64,000 nucleotides of DNA from Flavobacterium rhamnosiphilum (GTDB lineage: Bacteria > Bacteroidota > Bacteroidia > Flavobacteriales > Flavobacteriaceae): assembly GCF_004349195.1 (NCBI RefSeq), contig NZ_SMLG01000010.1, positions 62,001-126,000 of the forward strand, given 5' to 3'. The position numbers and the translations under genes were made by a program. Shown here piece after piece: positions 9,299 through 16,989 of the stretch. The notes beneath the pieces were generated by a model. It saw only the letters and a list, made by a program, of their open reading frames with translations. It did no database searches and was not told where the DNA came from. Within the stretch, counting starts at the first letter, position 1; each line of letters begins with the position of its first letter.

Positions 9299-9862
9299 AT
9301 GTTTGAACAATTAACACAATTAGCACAACAGTTTGGGGTCGAATCAGTTGTTAAAAATAACGCTATTCCAAACGAGCAAAATGAAGCGGTTATTACTGAA
9401 GCCAGTAATTCTATTTTTTCTGGATTACAGAAAATAGTTTCAGAAGGCGGAGCAGATCAACTTGCAGGTTTATTTCAAGGAAATAATGCTCAAGACAGTT
9501 CAAATCCTGTGGTGCAAAAACTCACCGAAGAGCTTACCGGGAACTTAGGCGAAAAATTTGGTATCAACAGTGAAACTGCCTCTGGTGTTGCAGGAAGTTT
9601 AATTCCACAAATTTTAGGCTCGTTAGTCAATAAAGCTAAAGACCCAAATGATAGTAGTTTTCAAATTTCAGATGTGATAGCGGCTATTTCTGGTAATAGT
9701 ACCCAGAATTCAGGCGTAATGGATGCTATATCTAAATACGGAGGTCAATTTGGTTTAGACCAAAATGCAGATGGTAAAGTAGATCTAGGCGATGCCATGT
9801 CAGCGGTGACAAAAAAAGGTGGTGGATTAGGTAGCTTACTAGGCAAACTTTTTGGAAAATAA
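9299..9862 (+). CDS. DUF937-like protein
   Basis: I start at the ATG at 9299 (MFEQLTQLAQQFGVES) because the ATG-like start at 9242 falls inside the serA terminator. The 187-residue protein is rich in Gly/Ala/Ser, with helices such as GVAGSLIPQILGSLVNKAKDP and a C-terminal Gly-rich tail (KKGGGLGSLLGKLFGK). An acidic loop DQNADGKVDLGDA resembles a dockerin/EF-hand-like calcium loop. This pattern fits DUF937, whose function is unknown. No signal peptide is seen. It is monocistronic. Confidence 0.8.
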   Translation: MFEQLTQLAQQFGVESVVKNNAIPNEQNEAVITEASNSIFSGLQKIVSEGGADQLAGLFQGNNAQDSSNPVVQKLTEELTGNLGEKFGINSETASGVAGSLIPQILGSLVNKAKDPNDSSFQISDVIAAISGNSTQNSGVMDAISKYGGQFGLDQNADGKVDLGDAMSAVTKKGGGLGSLLGKLFGK

Positions 9863-9884
9863 TTAAAAAACAAAAAATATCTAT

Positions 9885-9918
9885 AAAAAATCATCTACTC
9901 GTTGCAGATGATTTTTTT
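9885..9918 (+). terminator. Intrinsic terminator after the DUF937 gene
   Basis: TCATCT (9891-9896) pairs with AGATGA (9906-9911), extended by A/T flanks and followed by a T-run. Confidence 0.8.
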
Positions 9919-9979
9919 ATGTTAAAACATTACTGACAAACCATTTAATTTTGTAAATTTAATATTCAATTTTCTGATT

Positions 9980-10414
9980 ATGAAAAATAGTGTTTACCTA
10001 TTAGCGATTATTTTAGTTTCTCTTTTTAGTTGTAAAACTTCAAATTCAAGTTTTTCAAAAACAGACAAACCAATTGCAACTAAAGGCGATACCGTACGAA
10101 TTGCCAACGATGCCCTTGAATACGAAGTGATTATTATTGATCCCGGTTTTAGTTCGTGGCTTAGCTCAAGAGCTTTACCGCGAAACTATCATTCCCAATC
10201 TTATTTAGAAAACAAAAATCGAATTTGGATTAGCGAATGGAACAGTCGTGTTTTACAACCGCAACGATATAATCCCAATCTGTATGAAATGACAATCAAC
10301 TATGATTCTAACATTGATTATGGATATGAAGTAAATTATTTGATTTATAATTACATGATTTATTTTCAAAACACGTACAAACAAAAACTTTTTGGTTATG
10401 TCCCCATAAGATAA
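9980..10414 (+). CDS. DUF6146-like lipoprotein
   Basis: This 144-residue protein starts with a lipoprotein signal (MKNSVYLLAIILVSLFSC, lipobox Cys at 18). The mature part is Tyr/Asn-rich: IDPGFSSWLSSRALPRNYHSQ and YLENKNRIWISEWNSR are the best-conserved-looking stretches. It matches my memory of DUF6146, small envelope proteins of flavobacteria with no assigned function. The next gene starts 32 nt later, so the two are probably co-transcribed. Confidence 0.75.
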   Translation: MKNSVYLLAIILVSLFSCKTSNSSFSKTDKPIATKGDTVRIANDALEYEVIIIDPGFSSWLSSRALPRNYHSQSYLENKNRIWISEWNSRVLQPQRYNPNLYEMTINYDSNIDYGYEVNYLIYNYMIYFQNTYKQKLFGYVPIR

Positions 10415-10446
10415 TGTTACTATATTTGTAATCATTATAAATAAAA

Positions 10447-10749
10447 ATGAACAAACTAAAACAACGTTGGGGGATAGACACTAATTTCCAACTCACCATC
10501 ATATTTATCGTTTTTGCAATTACCGGTTCGGCTTCGGCTTGGCTGTCAAAACCATTTTGTTTTTGGTTGGGAATTACAAAATCAGATTTGGGTTATTGGT
10601 TTACACCAGTGCGATTAATTTTAATTTTTCCAATATACCAAGTGCTTTTAGTCCTAATTGGATTTCTTTTCGGGCAGTTCAAATTCTTTTGGGCATTCGA
10701 AAAAAAGATGCTGAAACGCATGGGATTGGGATTTCTTTTTAAAGAATAA
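10447..10749 (+). CDS. DUF6787-like small inner-membrane protein
   Basis: A 100-residue protein with about two membrane helices (residues about 15-35 and 55-80) and a basic C-terminus. The N-terminal motif KQRWGIDTNFQLTIIFIVFAITGS is characteristic of DUF6787 in flavobacteria. These are sometimes mislabelled diacylglyceryl transferase, but none of the Lgt catalytic motifs is present. It sits 32 nt after the DUF6146 gene. Function unknown. Confidence 0.72.
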   Translation: MNKLKQRWGIDTNFQLTIIFIVFAITGSASAWLSKPFCFWLGITKSDLGYWFTPVRLILIFPIYQVLLVLIGFLFGQFKFFWAFEKKMLKRMGLGFLFKE

Positions 10750-10750
10750 C

Positions 10751-10784
10751 AAAAACGCCTCAATTACGAGGCGCTTTTGTTTTT
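10751..10784. terminator. Bidirectional terminator
   Basis: CGCCTC (10756-10761) pairs with GAGGCG (10768-10773) between an A-run and a T-rich tail. It overlaps the stop codon of the minus-strand gene at 10764. Confidence 0.8.
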
Positions 10785-11063
10785 AATCCAATACTTATAA
10801 ATCCAAGTTAATGTAAACGTTGGTATAAAATCCGAAAAGGGTAAAATTTCTTCCAGAAAAGTGACGACTCCTCCTACTCGTCCTATGGTTCCTTTATACA
10901 TCCAAGTCATTAGAAACCCTGCCAAAGGTGCCCAAATCACATCGGAGAACTCACCAACCAGCGGAACTGTAAACGATAGCAATCCTATTGCATCAAAGAG
11001 AATTCCTAATATAAGATTTCTAGTTTTATTGTTTTCTGTTATAACCTGTGCTTGCTCTGTCAT
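10764..11063 (-). CDS. Small membrane protein of unknown function
   Basis: A 99-residue protein with a short polar N-terminus (MTEQAQVITENNKTRN) and two or three hydrophobic segments (about residues 17-40, 43-55 and 75-92), containing APLAGFLMTWMYKG and TFTLTWIYKYWI. No enzymatic motif is visible. Its stop codon lies inside a terminator shared with the convergent gene. Upstream, msrA ends 43 bp away on the same strand, so the two may be one transcript. Confidence 0.7.
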   Translation of the reverse strand: MTEQAQVITENNKTRNLILGILFDAIGLLSFTVPLVGEFSDVIWAPLAGFLMTWMYKGTIGRVGGVVTFLEEILPFSDFIPTFTLTWIYKYWIKNKSAS

Positions 11064-11106
11064 ATCTATTTCAATTTTTCAGAAAATTGTACAAATCCAA
11101 TGCCAA

Positions 11107-11757
11107 TTATTTTTTAAGCTTGTCTTGATACACTTTTTTCAGTTTCTCAATTTTTGGAGTAATTACATAACTGCAATATCCTTGTGTTTTGTTTTGATTG
11201 TAATAGTTTTGATGATAGTCTTCGGCTTCGTAAAATTTAGAAGCCGCAGAAATCTTGGTTACAATTGGTTTGCCAAATGTATTCTCGCTGGTCATCAAAG
11301 CGATGTAATCTTCGGAGAGTTGCTTTTGAATAGGATTGTGGTAAAAAACCTCACTACGATATTGTGTCCCAACATCATTTCCCTGACGATTTAACGTAGT
11401 AGGATCATGTGTGGCAAAAAATATTTCCAATAGTTCTCCAAAACTTATTTCGTTAGGATCAAAAGTAATTTCAATAGCTTCCGCATGACCGGTATCTCCA
11501 TTGCAAATATCCTTGTACGTTGGGTTTACAGTATTGCCGCCAATATATCCCGAAACAACTTTTTTCACTCCCGCCAATTCTAAAAAAACTGCTTCGGTAC
11601 ACCAAAAACAACCTCCTGCAAAGGTTGCAATTTCCAATCCGTTTTGTATTTCCATATTTTTTGTTTCTTTACTTTTCGGCACAGTACTATTCTTTTCTTT
11701 CGCACAAAATGAAAAAGGCAATAGTGCCAGAAAAATTCCAATTATTTTTTTCATCAT
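11107..11757 (-). CDS. msrA: Peptide methionine-S-sulfoxide reductase MsrA, exported form
   Basis: MsrA reduces methionine-S-sulfoxide in damaged proteins. The catalytic motif GGCFWCTEAVF, the segments GYIGGNTVNPTYKDIC and GDTGHAEAIEITFDP, and a late Cys (GYCSYVITPKI) that can act in disulfide resolution are present. The N-terminal MKKIIGIFLALLPFSFCAKE is a signal sequence, so the enzyme probably works in the periplasm or on the outer-membrane face. I prefer a start at 11757 just before that signal; an ATG at 11784 would add nine polar residues. The lipobox is poor (Phe before Cys), so lipidation is uncertain. Confidence 0.93.
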   Translation of the reverse strand: MMKKIIGIFLALLPFSFCAKEKNSTVPKSKETKNMEIQNGLEIATFAGGCFWCTEAVFLELAGVKKVVSGYIGGNTVNPTYKDICNGDTGHAEAIEITFDPNEISFGELLEIFFATHDPTTLNRQGNDVGTQYRSEVFYHNPIQKQLSEDYIALMTSENTFGKPIVTKISAASKFYEAEDYHQNYYNQNKTQGYCSYVITPKIEKLKKVYQDKLKK

Positions 11758-11900
11758 TCCCGATTTAGAATCAAATTTATTCATTAAAACGAACCGATTA
11801 TCCGATATTAACTAAAGTTTATATTTTGTCAAAGCAAAATATATGGCGATGCATTTAATAATCATTAAAATCTTTGTTTCTTTGTGAAAACAGTTTCAAA

Positions 11901-12563
11901 ATGATACAAGCCAAAAATCTACATAAATATTACGATCAACTACATGTGTTGAAAGGGGTTGATTTACATATTCAAAAAGGAGAAATTGTCTCTATCGTTG
12001 GTGCTTCGGGAGCCGGAAAAACGACACTTTTGCAAATCCTTGGAACTTTAGACAAGCCGACCGTTGAAAATGGAATTGAATTGCGCATCAACAATGAAGA
12101 CATTCTGACTATGAATGACAAAAACTTATCTAAATTCAGAAATCTAAATTTAGGTTTTATTTTTCAATTTCATCAATTATTACCGGAATTTACGGCATTA
12201 GAAAATGTTTGTATTCCCGCTTTTATTGCCAATAAATCAAAACTGGAAACAGAGATAGAAGCAAAAAAACTGCTGACGTATCTTGGACTTTCCCATCGAA
12301 TGAATCATAAACCCAATGAACTTTCCGGCGGAGAACAACAACGTGTGGCTGTCGCAAGAGCATTAATCAACAAACCGGCAATCATTTTTGCAGATGAACC
12401 TTCGGGAAATCTCGATACTGCTTCGGCTGAAAACCTGCATCAATTATTCTTTAAATTGCGTGATGAGTTGGGACAAACCTTTGTTATTGTGACCCATAAT
12501 GAAGATTTAGCGAATATGGCCGATAGAAAGCTAGTAATGATAGATGGACAAATTAGTAATTAG
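11901..12563 (+). CDS. lolD: Lipoprotein-releasing ABC transporter ATPase LolD
   Basis: A 220-residue ATP-binding subunit. It has Walker [14 protein letters not shown]-loop [16 protein letters not shown], signature [15 protein letters not shown], Walker [13 protein letters not shown] and switch His in VTHNED. The [16 protein letters not shown] segment and overall length point to LolD, which drives release of lipoproteins from the inner membrane, rather than FtsE or MacB. I start at the ATG at 11901 ([11 protein letters not shown]). No LolC/E permease is adjacent, as in many Bacteroidetes. A dispersed repeat begins at its stop codon. Confidence 0.88.
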   Translation: MIQAKNLHKYYDQLHVLKGVDLHIQKGEIVSIVGASGAGKTTLLQILGTLDKPTVENGIELRINNEDILTMNDKNLSKFRNLNLGFIFQFHQLLPEFTALENVCIPAFIANKSKLETEIEAKKLLTYLGLSHRMNHKPNELSGGEQQRVAVARALINKPAIIFADEPSGNLDTASAENLHQLFFKLRDELGQTFVIVTHNEDLANMADRKLVMIDGQISN

Positions 12564-12699
12564 GAGCTATTTCCAGCTATACGTTGCAACCTTTCTAGTC
12601 CTGAAACAAGTTCAGGACTAGAAAGGATTTACACTGCAAACGAAGTTCACTGAACTCCTATGAAAATAGAAATCAAGTGAAGTAATCTGGGCTAAACGT
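12562..12699 (+). repeat. Dispersed palindromic repeat, copy A
   Basis: The element starts GGAGCTATTTCCAGCTATACG and ends ATCTGGGCTAA. In its centre CCTTTCTAGTCCTGAA (12590-12605) pairs perfectly with TTCAGGACTAGAAAGG (12611-12626). Related copies lie at 47038-47192 and, inverted, at 59195-59296. It abuts the lolD stop codon, so it could act as that gene's 3' end structure. Confidence 0.7.
12642..12686 (+). repeat. Short repeat GAAGTTCACTGAACTCC..., copy 1
   Basis: This segment aligns with 23436-23480 along its whole length with a few mismatches and one gap. TTCACT near its start and AGTGAA near its end are inverted. It lies inside dispersed repeat copy A, suggesting nested insertion. Confidence 0.6.
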
Positions 12700-12753
12700 A
12701 TTTGCTGTAATCTGTAATGTTTTTTTTTAATCTGTGTCATCTGCGTTTCAATT

Positions 12754-13530
12754 ATGAATCATTCTGAACTCAAATCCTTCCTCGACGAAAAAGTGATACA
12801 GTACAACACACTTGACTTCATAGAAAGTGATCCTGTCCAAATTCCGCATTTATTTTCACAAAAAGAGGATATCGAAATCGCCGGTTTTCTAAGTGCTACA
12901 ATAGCTTGGGGCAATCGCAAAATGATTATCAAAAATTCCCATAAAATGATGGATTTAATGGGGAATGCACCTTATGATTTTGTTATGTCACATACCGAAA
13001 ATGATTTGGAGCGACTAGAAACTTTTGTCCATCGGACTTTTAACGGACAGGATTTCGCAAGCTTTATCAGAAGTTTACAGCATATTTATAAAAACCACAA
13101 CGGATTGGAAGCTGTTTTTAGTACCAATCAATCCCGAAGCGTCGGGACCGATTCAATGCAAAAAAGCATTCATGAATTCAAGAAAACTTTTTTTGAAATC
13201 CCGCATCAATATAGAACTCAAAAACACATTTCAGACCCTCTGAACAATTCTGCCGCCAAGCGAATCAACATGTATTTACGCTGGATGGTGCGCCAAGACA
13301 CTAAAGGTGTCGATTTAGGAATATGGAAAAGTATTTCTCCAGCTTCTTTATCCTGTCCTTTGGATGTGCATTCCGGTAATGTAGCGCGAAAATTAGGATT
13401 GCTGACCCGAAAACAAAATGATGCAAAAGCATTAGCCGAATTAGATTTAAGACTACGTGAATTCGACCCGACTGATCCCGCTAAATATGACTTTGCATTA
13501 TTTGGATTGGGTGTTTTCGAAAAATTTTAA
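12754..13530 (+). CDS. TIGR02757 family protein
   Basis: A 258-residue soluble protein. The motifs FLSATIAWGNRKMIIKNS near residue 45, AKRINMYLRWMVRQD (about 170), and PLDVHSGNVARKLGLLTRKQNDAKA (about 200) match the Bacteroidetes family TIGR02757. The C-terminal pattern of helices, DVHSGNVARKLGL and DPTDPAKYDFALFGLGVFE recalls helix-hairpin-helix DNA glycosylases, which is inference. A palindrome sits inside the reading frame at 13132-13147 and encodes the odd segment SRSVGTD. Confidence 0.85.
   Translation: MNHSELKSFLDEKVIQYNTLDFIESDPVQIPHLFSQKEDIEIAGFLSATIAWGNRKMIIKNSHKMMDLMGNAPYDFVMSHTENDLERLETFVHRTFNGQDFASFIRSLQHIYKNHNGLEAVFSTNQSRSVGTDSMQKSIHEFKKTFFEIPHQYRTQKHISDPLNNSAAKRINMYLRWMVRQDTKGVDLGIWKSISPASLSCPLDVHSGNVARKLGLLTRKQNDAKALAELDLRLREFDPTDPAKYDFALFGLGVFEKF
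13132..13147 (+). repeat. Palindrome inside the TIGR02757 coding region
   Basis: TCCCGA (13132-13137), loop AGCG, TCGGGA (13142-13147). It is GC-rich compared with the gene around it and stays in frame. Confidence 0.5.
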
Positions 13531-13744
13531 GTTTCTCTAATCTAAAAATCGATTATCCCAATTTTCAGAAAAGTAAAAAATTTGATTAAAAAGATGCCTT
13601 TAATTTTTATAAAATATTCTTTTTATAAAAAATTGAAGTGTAAATTTTGTTGAAATTTTATTTAAAATCATACTATTTAACTCACTTTTAAACACTTAAT
13701 CTATTTTTTTTGCACTTTATCGGATGTTTTCAAAAAAATTACAT

Positions 13745-13770
13745 TATATTTGATTAGTAAAATTACTAAT
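13745..13770 (+). promoter_or_regulatory. Promoter -7 box with overlapping perfect palindrome (glycan operon)
   Basis: TATATTTG (13745-13752) fits TAnnTTTG. Directly after it, ATTAGTAA-AA-TTACTAAT (13753-13770) is a perfect palindrome covering the expected transcription start, where a repressor would block initiation. No good -33 TTG is present. Operator function is inferred from position and symmetry. Confidence 0.5.
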
Positions 13771-13785
13771 AAAATAAAGTTAAAA

Positions 13786-13869
13786 ATGATAACTTTTTTT
13801 ATTAAAAAAATCACTAAACAAATAAAAACTCAAATTATAAATAAGTCGAGTCTACTTAGAACAAAATAA
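13786..13869 (+). CDS. Possible 27-residue leader peptide
   Basis: ATG at 13786 with an A-rich leader (AAAGTTAAAAATG), as expressed flavobacterial genes often have, and a stop at 13867-13869. The product MITFFIKKITKQIKTQIINK... is basic and has no recognised motif. It begins about 28 nt after the inferred transcription start. It may be a chance ORF or a translated leader affecting the hairpins downstream. Confidence 0.25.
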   Translation: MITFFIKKITKQIKTQIINKSSLLRTK

Positions 13870-13955
13870 AAAGGGTAATTAATAATACTATTAACCAATT
13901 ATTTTTTCAGCATTTTAAATCTGAATTATTAACTTAAGTAATGTGATTGAAATAA

Positions 13956-14019
13956 TGTCGTATTTGTTCTTAGAGGCAACCTCTGTAGTTATTGAGGTTT
14001 GGCACTATAAAATACGACA
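13956..14019 (+). promoter_or_regulatory. Structured leader with competing hairpins
   Basis: TGTCGTATTT (13956-13965) and AAATACGACA (14010-14019) form a closing stem. Inside it AGAGG-CAA-CCTCT (13972-13984) competes with AACCTC (13978-13983) pairing GAGGTT (13994-13999), since they share the same bases. The stem ends 40 nt before the response-regulator ATG. The layout resembles a cis-regulatory switch; no known riboswitch class is recognised. Confidence 0.45.
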
Positions 14020-14059
14020 ACATATCGTTCCTGTTACTTAATTCAAACCAATAAGACTA

Positions 14060-14428
14060 ATGGGTAACAGCAAAAAAATAGTTTTAGCCGAAGATAATTC
14101 AGTCCTTTCATTACTACTGAAATTTAGATTGGAAAAAGAAGGATATGAACTTCTTATAGCAATAGACGGAAAACAAGCAATTGAATTAATTGAAGAGCAC
14201 AAACCGGAATTAATTTTGACCGATATTATGATGCCTTTTGTTAGCGGACTAGAAGTAATCAGTCATGTAAGAAACAAATTGAATTTACAAACTCCAATTA
14301 TCGTTTTTTCATCAGCAGGGCAAGAAGAAATCGTACTTAAAGCATTTGATTTGGGCGCTACTGATTTTATGAGTAAGCCTTTAAGTCCGCATGAATTAGT
14401 AATCCGGGTAAAAAGATTGCTGATTTAA
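14060..14428 (+). CDS. Single-domain response regulator (CheY-like)
   Basis: A 122-residue receiver domain with all key residues: acidic E11-D12, phospho-acceptor D55 in LILTDIMMP, Ser84-Ser85 and K106 in MSKPLSP. It has no output domain, so it must act by protein-protein contact. First gene of a tightly spaced five-gene operon; HEAT-like protein, GT2, LtaS-like enzyme and YaiO follow. It probably gates polysaccharide synthesis through one of these partners (inference). No histidine kinase lies nearby. Confidence 0.93.
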   Translation: MGNSKKIVLAEDNSVLSLLLKFRLEKEGYELLIAIDGKQAIELIEEHKPELILTDIMMPFVSGLEVISHVRNKLNLQTPIIVFSSAGQEEIVLKAFDLGATDFMSKPLSPHELVIRVKRLLI

Positions 14429-14456
14429 TAGTTCAAATAAATTAAAGTATCTGGAT

Positions 14457-15533
14457 ATGAACGAAAACGTATATATTTTAGAAAATCTTAAACAGTCTTC
14501 ACCAATAATCCAATTGGCATGGTGTCTGAGCGGTATTTTTTTCGTAATTATTACAATGCTAATCATGTATCTAAAATACTTAAGAAACCATTTAAGAGAG
14601 AATGAAAAGATAGAGACAAAATACCAAGAGGAATATGAAACCCATCTCATAACCTATTTGTATGCCGGAAATGATGATGATACTTTAAGTTTGGAACAAC
14701 AATCAATTATCAACGAATTGAAAACTTGTATTGTTGACCCTTTTAAAAGAAAGATTGTAGTTTCAACATTATTGAAGTTAAGAAATGAAATATCCGGAGA
14801 AATAGCTGAATCTATTGATAAACTTTACATTGAATTAGGGCTTTTAAGTTATTCATTAGCCAAACTGAGAAATAAAAAATGGGATATTATCGCTATAGGC
14901 ATAAGGGAACTTACACAATTTAAAGTAAAAGGAGTTCACAAAGTTGTAATGAATAACATCAACCATCCAAAAAAAGAAGTTCGTAAAGAAATGCAATTAT
15001 ACTTGATTCATTTATTTTCTTTTAAGGGACTTAATTTTTTGAATGTTTTAGAGACCTCCTTATCTGAGTGGGATCAGATTCAGCTGCTAGAAGTCCTTCA
15101 AGTAGCCAATAATACAGAAATTGCAGATATTAGACCATGGTTGAAATCTTCAAATGATTCTGTGGTGATTTTTTCTTTAAAACTTGCTAAAGTTTACAAT
15201 CAATTTGAAGCAAAAGAAGAACTTATTGAATTATTAGATAGTAAAAGTGAAAACGTAAGAGTTAATACAATTGCTGCATTGAGTCATTTGAATATTATTG
15301 AAGCCAAAAATATTTTGAAAACTAATTTTGCTGAACGTAGTCATGAAGAGCAAATCGCTTTTCTTAAAATGATGGAAAATGTATATGAAAGTAGTGACAA
15401 AGCATTTTTATTGGAACATATGCAACATAAAAATTTTGAAATTAAGCTATTAGTGATGGAAATTTTGAAGAATATCAATTTTGAAGAGTACCCATTCTAT
15501 GAGAGCGAATTTCAAAAATCATTAATAGCTTAA
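14457..15533 (+). CDS. Membrane-anchored HEAT-repeat-like protein
   Basis: This 358-residue protein has one N-terminal membrane helix (about residues 18-42) and then a long run of helical pairs. Repeating units such as VMNNINHPKKEVRKEMQLYL and LLDSKSENVRVNTIAALSHL are typical of HEAT repeats, which form protein-binding solenoids. It starts 28 nt after the response regulator. A plausible role is a cytoplasmic scaffold linking the phosphorylated regulator to the membrane glycosyltransferase encoded next; this is inference from order. No enzyme motif. Confidence 0.8.
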   Translation: MNENVYILENLKQSSPIIQLAWCLSGIFFVIITMLIMYLKYLRNHLRENEKIETKYQEEYETHLITYLYAGNDDDTLSLEQQSIINELKTCIVDPFKRKIVVSTLLKLRNEISGEIAESIDKLYIELGLLSYSLAKLRNKKWDIIAIGIRELTQFKVKGVHKVVMNNINHPKKEVRKEMQLYLIHLFSFKGLNFLNVLETSLSEWDQIQLLEVLQVANNTEIADIRPWLKSSNDSVVIFSLKLAKVYNQFEAKEELIELLDSKSENVRVNTIAALSHLNIIEAKNILKTNFAERSHEEQIAFLKMMENVYESSDKAFLLEHMQHKNFEIKLLVMEILKNINFEEYPFYESEFQKSLIA

Positions 15534-15545
15534 AACCAATTGACT

Positions 15546-16976
15546 ATGAATACAAGTACTGTAGAAATTATAATGTTAATAATTCATTATTTCTTTCTTG
15601 TTTTTTCTGTAATTGCAATTTCATCTTATAGCATATTAGCTGTAATTTCAGCAATTGAGACAATTGAATACATGAAAAAAAATAGCTTTGTCAATTACAA
15701 AGAAATATTGTCTTCTACTTTTTCTCCTTCAATTTCAATTATAGCACCTGCCTATAATGAAAGTTTAAACATTGTTGAAAACGTACGTTCTTTATTATCA
15801 AGCCACTATGTTAATTATGATGTTATCATTGTAAATGACGGAAGTAAAGATGATAGCTTGAGCAAACTTATTGAAGCCTATGATCTCATTCAAATAAGCT
15901 ATCATATCAATGAACAAATAAAAACAAAACAACTAAGAAAAGGCATATATAAATCTACTAATCCTGCATTTGACAAATTAACCGTTGTAGATAAAGAAAA
16001 CGGAGGAAAAGCAGATGCTTTAAATATGGGGTTGAACATAAGTAAAAATAAATATGTTGCTTGCATAGATGTAGATTGTTTGCTATTGGAAGATGCACTT
16101 CAAAAAATGATAAAACCTTTTCTGGAAACAACAGATGCTAGAGTAATTGCAGCTGGAGGAGTAATCAGAATCGCCAATTCATGTATTGTTAAAGACGGTA
16201 AATTACTTGATATAAACTTTCCTAAAACGTGGCTGGAACAAGGACAAATTTTAGAATACTTGAGAGCCTTTTTATTAGGAAGAATGGCTTGGAGCAGACT
16301 AAATGGTTTGTTAGTTATTTCTGGTGCTTTTGGTTTATTTGACAAAAAAATAGCTATTACAGTTGGTGGTTATGACACAAATACCGTAGGGGAAGACATG
16401 GAGATTATTGTACGAATGAGGCGACACATGGAAGATGAGAAGCAAAAATATAAAGTTGCTTATATTCCTGACCCACTATGTTGGACAGAAGCTCCAGATA
16501 ATTATAAAACATTTATTTCTCAAAGAAACAGATGGACTCGTGGAACTATCGAAACACTTAAAAAACATAATAAGATAGGGTTTAATCCAAAATATAATTG
16601 CTTGGGACTTATCAGTTACCCGTATTGGTTCTTTTTCGAAAGAATGGCTCCAATTATAGAAGTCGCAGGTATCATTTATTTTGGAATTCTTACAGTTCTT
16701 AATGAAGTAAGATGGGATTATACATTTGCATTTGTTATTTTAGCCTACTTATTTTCGGTGCTGTTTTCTATAGTTGCAATTGTTTCAGAAGAACTTACGT
16801 ATCATCAATATAAAAAGAAGTCTATAGGATTTAAATTAGTAATGATAGCTTTCCTAGAACCTTTTGTCAATCATCCATATATCCTATATTCAGCAATTAA
16901 AGGAAATATAGACTACTATTTTTACAAAAAAATAGAATGGGGAGATATGACACGAAAAGGAATGACTAAAGCATAA
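15546..16976 (+). CDS. Processive family-2 glycosyltransferase (membrane polysaccharide synthase)
   Basis: I start at the ATG at 15546, as the frame upstream offers only a TTG two codons earlier. The 476-residue protein has an N-terminal helix (about 10-35), a GT2 catalytic domain with APAYNES, NDGSKDD, DVDC, GED and the processivity motif QRNRWTRG, then four or five C-terminal membrane helices. This is the layout of PgaC/BcsA/hyaluronan-type synthases that polymerise and extrude a glycan across the inner membrane. The sugar is unknown. Spacing to neighbours is 12 and 13 nt, so it is translationally linked to the operon. Confidence 0.9.
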   Translation: MNTSTVEIIMLIIHYFFLVFSVIAISSYSILAVISAIETIEYMKKNSFVNYKEILSSTFSPSISIIAPAYNESLNIVENVRSLLSSHYVNYDVIIVNDGSKDDSLSKLIEAYDLIQISYHINEQIKTKQLRKGIYKSTNPAFDKLTVVDKENGGKADALNMGLNISKNKYVACIDVDCLLLEDALQKMIKPFLETTDARVIAAGGVIRIANSCIVKDGKLLDINFPKTWLEQGQILEYLRAFLLGRMAWSRLNGLLVISGAFGLFDKKIAITVGGYDTNTVGEDMEIIVRMRRHMEDEKQKYKVAYIPDPLCWTEAPDNYKTFISQRNRWTRGTIETLKKHNKIGFNPKYNCLGLISYPYWFFFERMAPIIEVAGIIYFGILTVLNEVRWDYTFAFVILAYLFSVLFSIVAIVSEELTYHQYKKKSIGFKLVMIAFLEPFVNHPYILYSAIKGNIDYYFYKKIEWGDMTRKGMTKA

Positions 16977-16989
16977 TTTTTAAAAAAAA

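Larger units (their letters stand above)
13531..14059 (+). other. 529-bp intergenic region and leader of the glycan operon
   Basis: The first 200 bp are very AT-rich, with an imperfect A/T inverted repeat at about 13598-13630. A -7 box and palindrome lie at 13745-13770, a possible 27-codon ORF at 13786-13869, and a structured segment at 13956-14019. No larger gene is seen on either strand. Confidence 0.7.

Noticed and set aside
10861-11394. 177-residue ORF on the + strand over two minus-strand genes
   Set aside because: It is antisense to a membrane protein gene and msrA, whose motifs are clear; its own sequence has no recognisable pattern.
13531-13745. Possible gene in the AT-rich stretch before the glycan operon
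   Set aside because: No ORF over 30 codons with a plausible start on either strand; A/T homopolymer runs dominate.
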